This document shows, in pieces, positions 5,939 through 6,183 of a stretch of DNA of 6,183 nt. The notes beneath the pieces are model-generated. The model did no database searches. It was given only the letters and a program-made list of their open reading frames with translations, and was not told the origin of the DNA. Numbering within the stretch: the stretch's first letter is position 1; each line of letters begins with the position of its first letter. A program made the translations under genes and the position numbers. This DNA is from Bacteroidales bacterium UBA4912 (GTDB lineage: Bacteria; Bacteroidota; Bacteroidia; Bacteroidales; Dysgonomonadaceae), in assembly GCA_002398875.1 (NCBI GenBank), contig DHCC01000018.1:29367-35549 (forward strand), in the 5' to 3' direction.

Positions 5939-5968
5939 AAGAATATAAAGATCAGATAAGAATATAAA
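5939..5968. repeat. Direct repeat AAGAATATAAA x2, 19-bp spacing
   Basis: The 11-mer AAGAATATAAA occurs exactly at 5939-5949 and 5958-5968. It abuts the end of the 11-bp periodic array. An 11-base exact match at this distance is uncommon even in A/T-rich DNA, but the function is unknown. Confidence 0.5.
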
Positions 5969-6109
5969 AAGGTGTTGATAAAAGCGATGTATGGTTAAAA
6001 ACTCTCTTATACAGGGCAAAATGATATACTACTTACAACAAAAAAAGGAAAATGTTAATTAACGAAGGTTAGTTTTATTAACCAAATTCAATTTTGAAAT
6101 GAAACTTGA

Positions 6110-6141
6110 TTTGTGGAATTAAAAACTAATTGGTATTTTTG
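6110..6141 (+). promoter_or_regulatory. Promoter of the tRNA gene
   Basis: TTTG (6110-6113) is followed after 20 nt by TATTTTTG (6134-6141), exact matches to the Bacteroidota -33 and -7 elements with correct spacing. The tRNA 5' end lies 13 nt after the -7 element, so the primary transcript would have only a short leader for RNase P to remove. Spacing is identical to the lpxD promoter facing the other way. Confidence 0.7.
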
Positions 6142-6153
6142 CACTCACTTTTT

Positions 6154-6183
6154 CGGGATGTAGCTCAGTCCGGTTTAGAGTAC
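6154..6183 (+). tRNA. tRNA 5' part, probably tRNA-Pro (truncated by window end)
   Basis: CGGGATG (acceptor 1-7), TA (8-9), then a D-arm of GCTC and GAGT closing a loop with AGTCCGGTTTA, including the invariant G18-G19. Placing T at position 8 forces C as base 1. Bacterial elongator tRNAs with C1 are typically tRNA-Pro, and the sequence resembles Bacteroidota proline tRNAs I recall. The initiator tRNA also starts with C, but its D-arm looks different. The anticodon lies outside the window, so the isotype is inference, while tRNA identity itself is secure. Confidence 0.85.

Larger units (their letters stand above)
5811..6109. other. Non-coding A/T-rich region between divergent promoters
   Basis: About 300 bases lie between the lpxD promoter and the tRNA promoter. 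The longest start-to-stop frame I noticed is 28 codons (5851-5937, +) with no ribosome site or recognisable product. The left half holds paired short direct repeats and a degenerate 11-bp periodic array. The right half holds only the palindrome GTTAATTAAC (6054-6063) and a small 5-bp hairpin (GGTTA 6067-6071 with TAACC 6079-6083). In many Bacteroidota I would expect a protein gene, such as an HD-domain protein, upstream of lpxD. Here there is none. Confidence 0.6.

Overview
The window looks like a chromosomal piece from a low-GC member of the Bacteroidota, probably Bacteroidales. Three things support this. LpxC and FabZ are fused in one polypeptide, which is characteristic of the phylum. Start regions are mostly A/T-rich without Shine-Dalgarno sequences. 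Two promoters match the Bacteroidota primary sigma factor pattern TTTG - about 20 nt - TAnnTTTG. I cannot name a genus from sequence alone.

Layout from left to right. Positions 1-189 (+) hold the last 62 codons of an unrecognised gene ending in a Ser/Arg/Asn-rich tail. A strong stem-loop at 214-248 separates it from a convergent block of five minus-strand genes. Read in transcription order, these are lpxD (5635-4589), lpxC-fabZ (4473-3091), lpxA (3073-2285), aguA (2280-1258) and aguB (1144-272). Upstream of lpxD, about 518 bases (5636-6153) contain no convincing gene. They hold the lpxD promoter and leader, several short direct repeats and a degenerate 11-bp periodic array. A plus-strand promoter then drives a tRNA (probably tRNA-Pro) whose first 30 nt are visible before the window ends.

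Functionally there are two modules. LpxA, LpxC and LpxD are the first three committed enzymes of lipid A synthesis: O-acylation of UDP-GlcNAc, deacetylation and N-acylation. FabZ draws on the same 3-hydroxyacyl-ACP pool for phospholipid synthesis, and its fusion to LpxC fixes the two activities at equal stoichiometry. AguA and AguB convert agmatine to putrescine through N-carbamoylputrescine. The aguA start codon lies 4 nt after the lpxA stop codon and has a clear AAGGA ribosome binding site, so the polyamine genes appear to be co-transcribed with the lipid A genes.

I see no mobile element, CRISPR array, toxin-antitoxin pair or defence system. The genes are ordinary housekeeping genes. The less ordinary parts are the operon composition, a GTG start on lpxC-fabZ, an 11-bp perfect inverted repeat over a candidate lpxC promoter, and the repeat-rich region upstream of lpxD.
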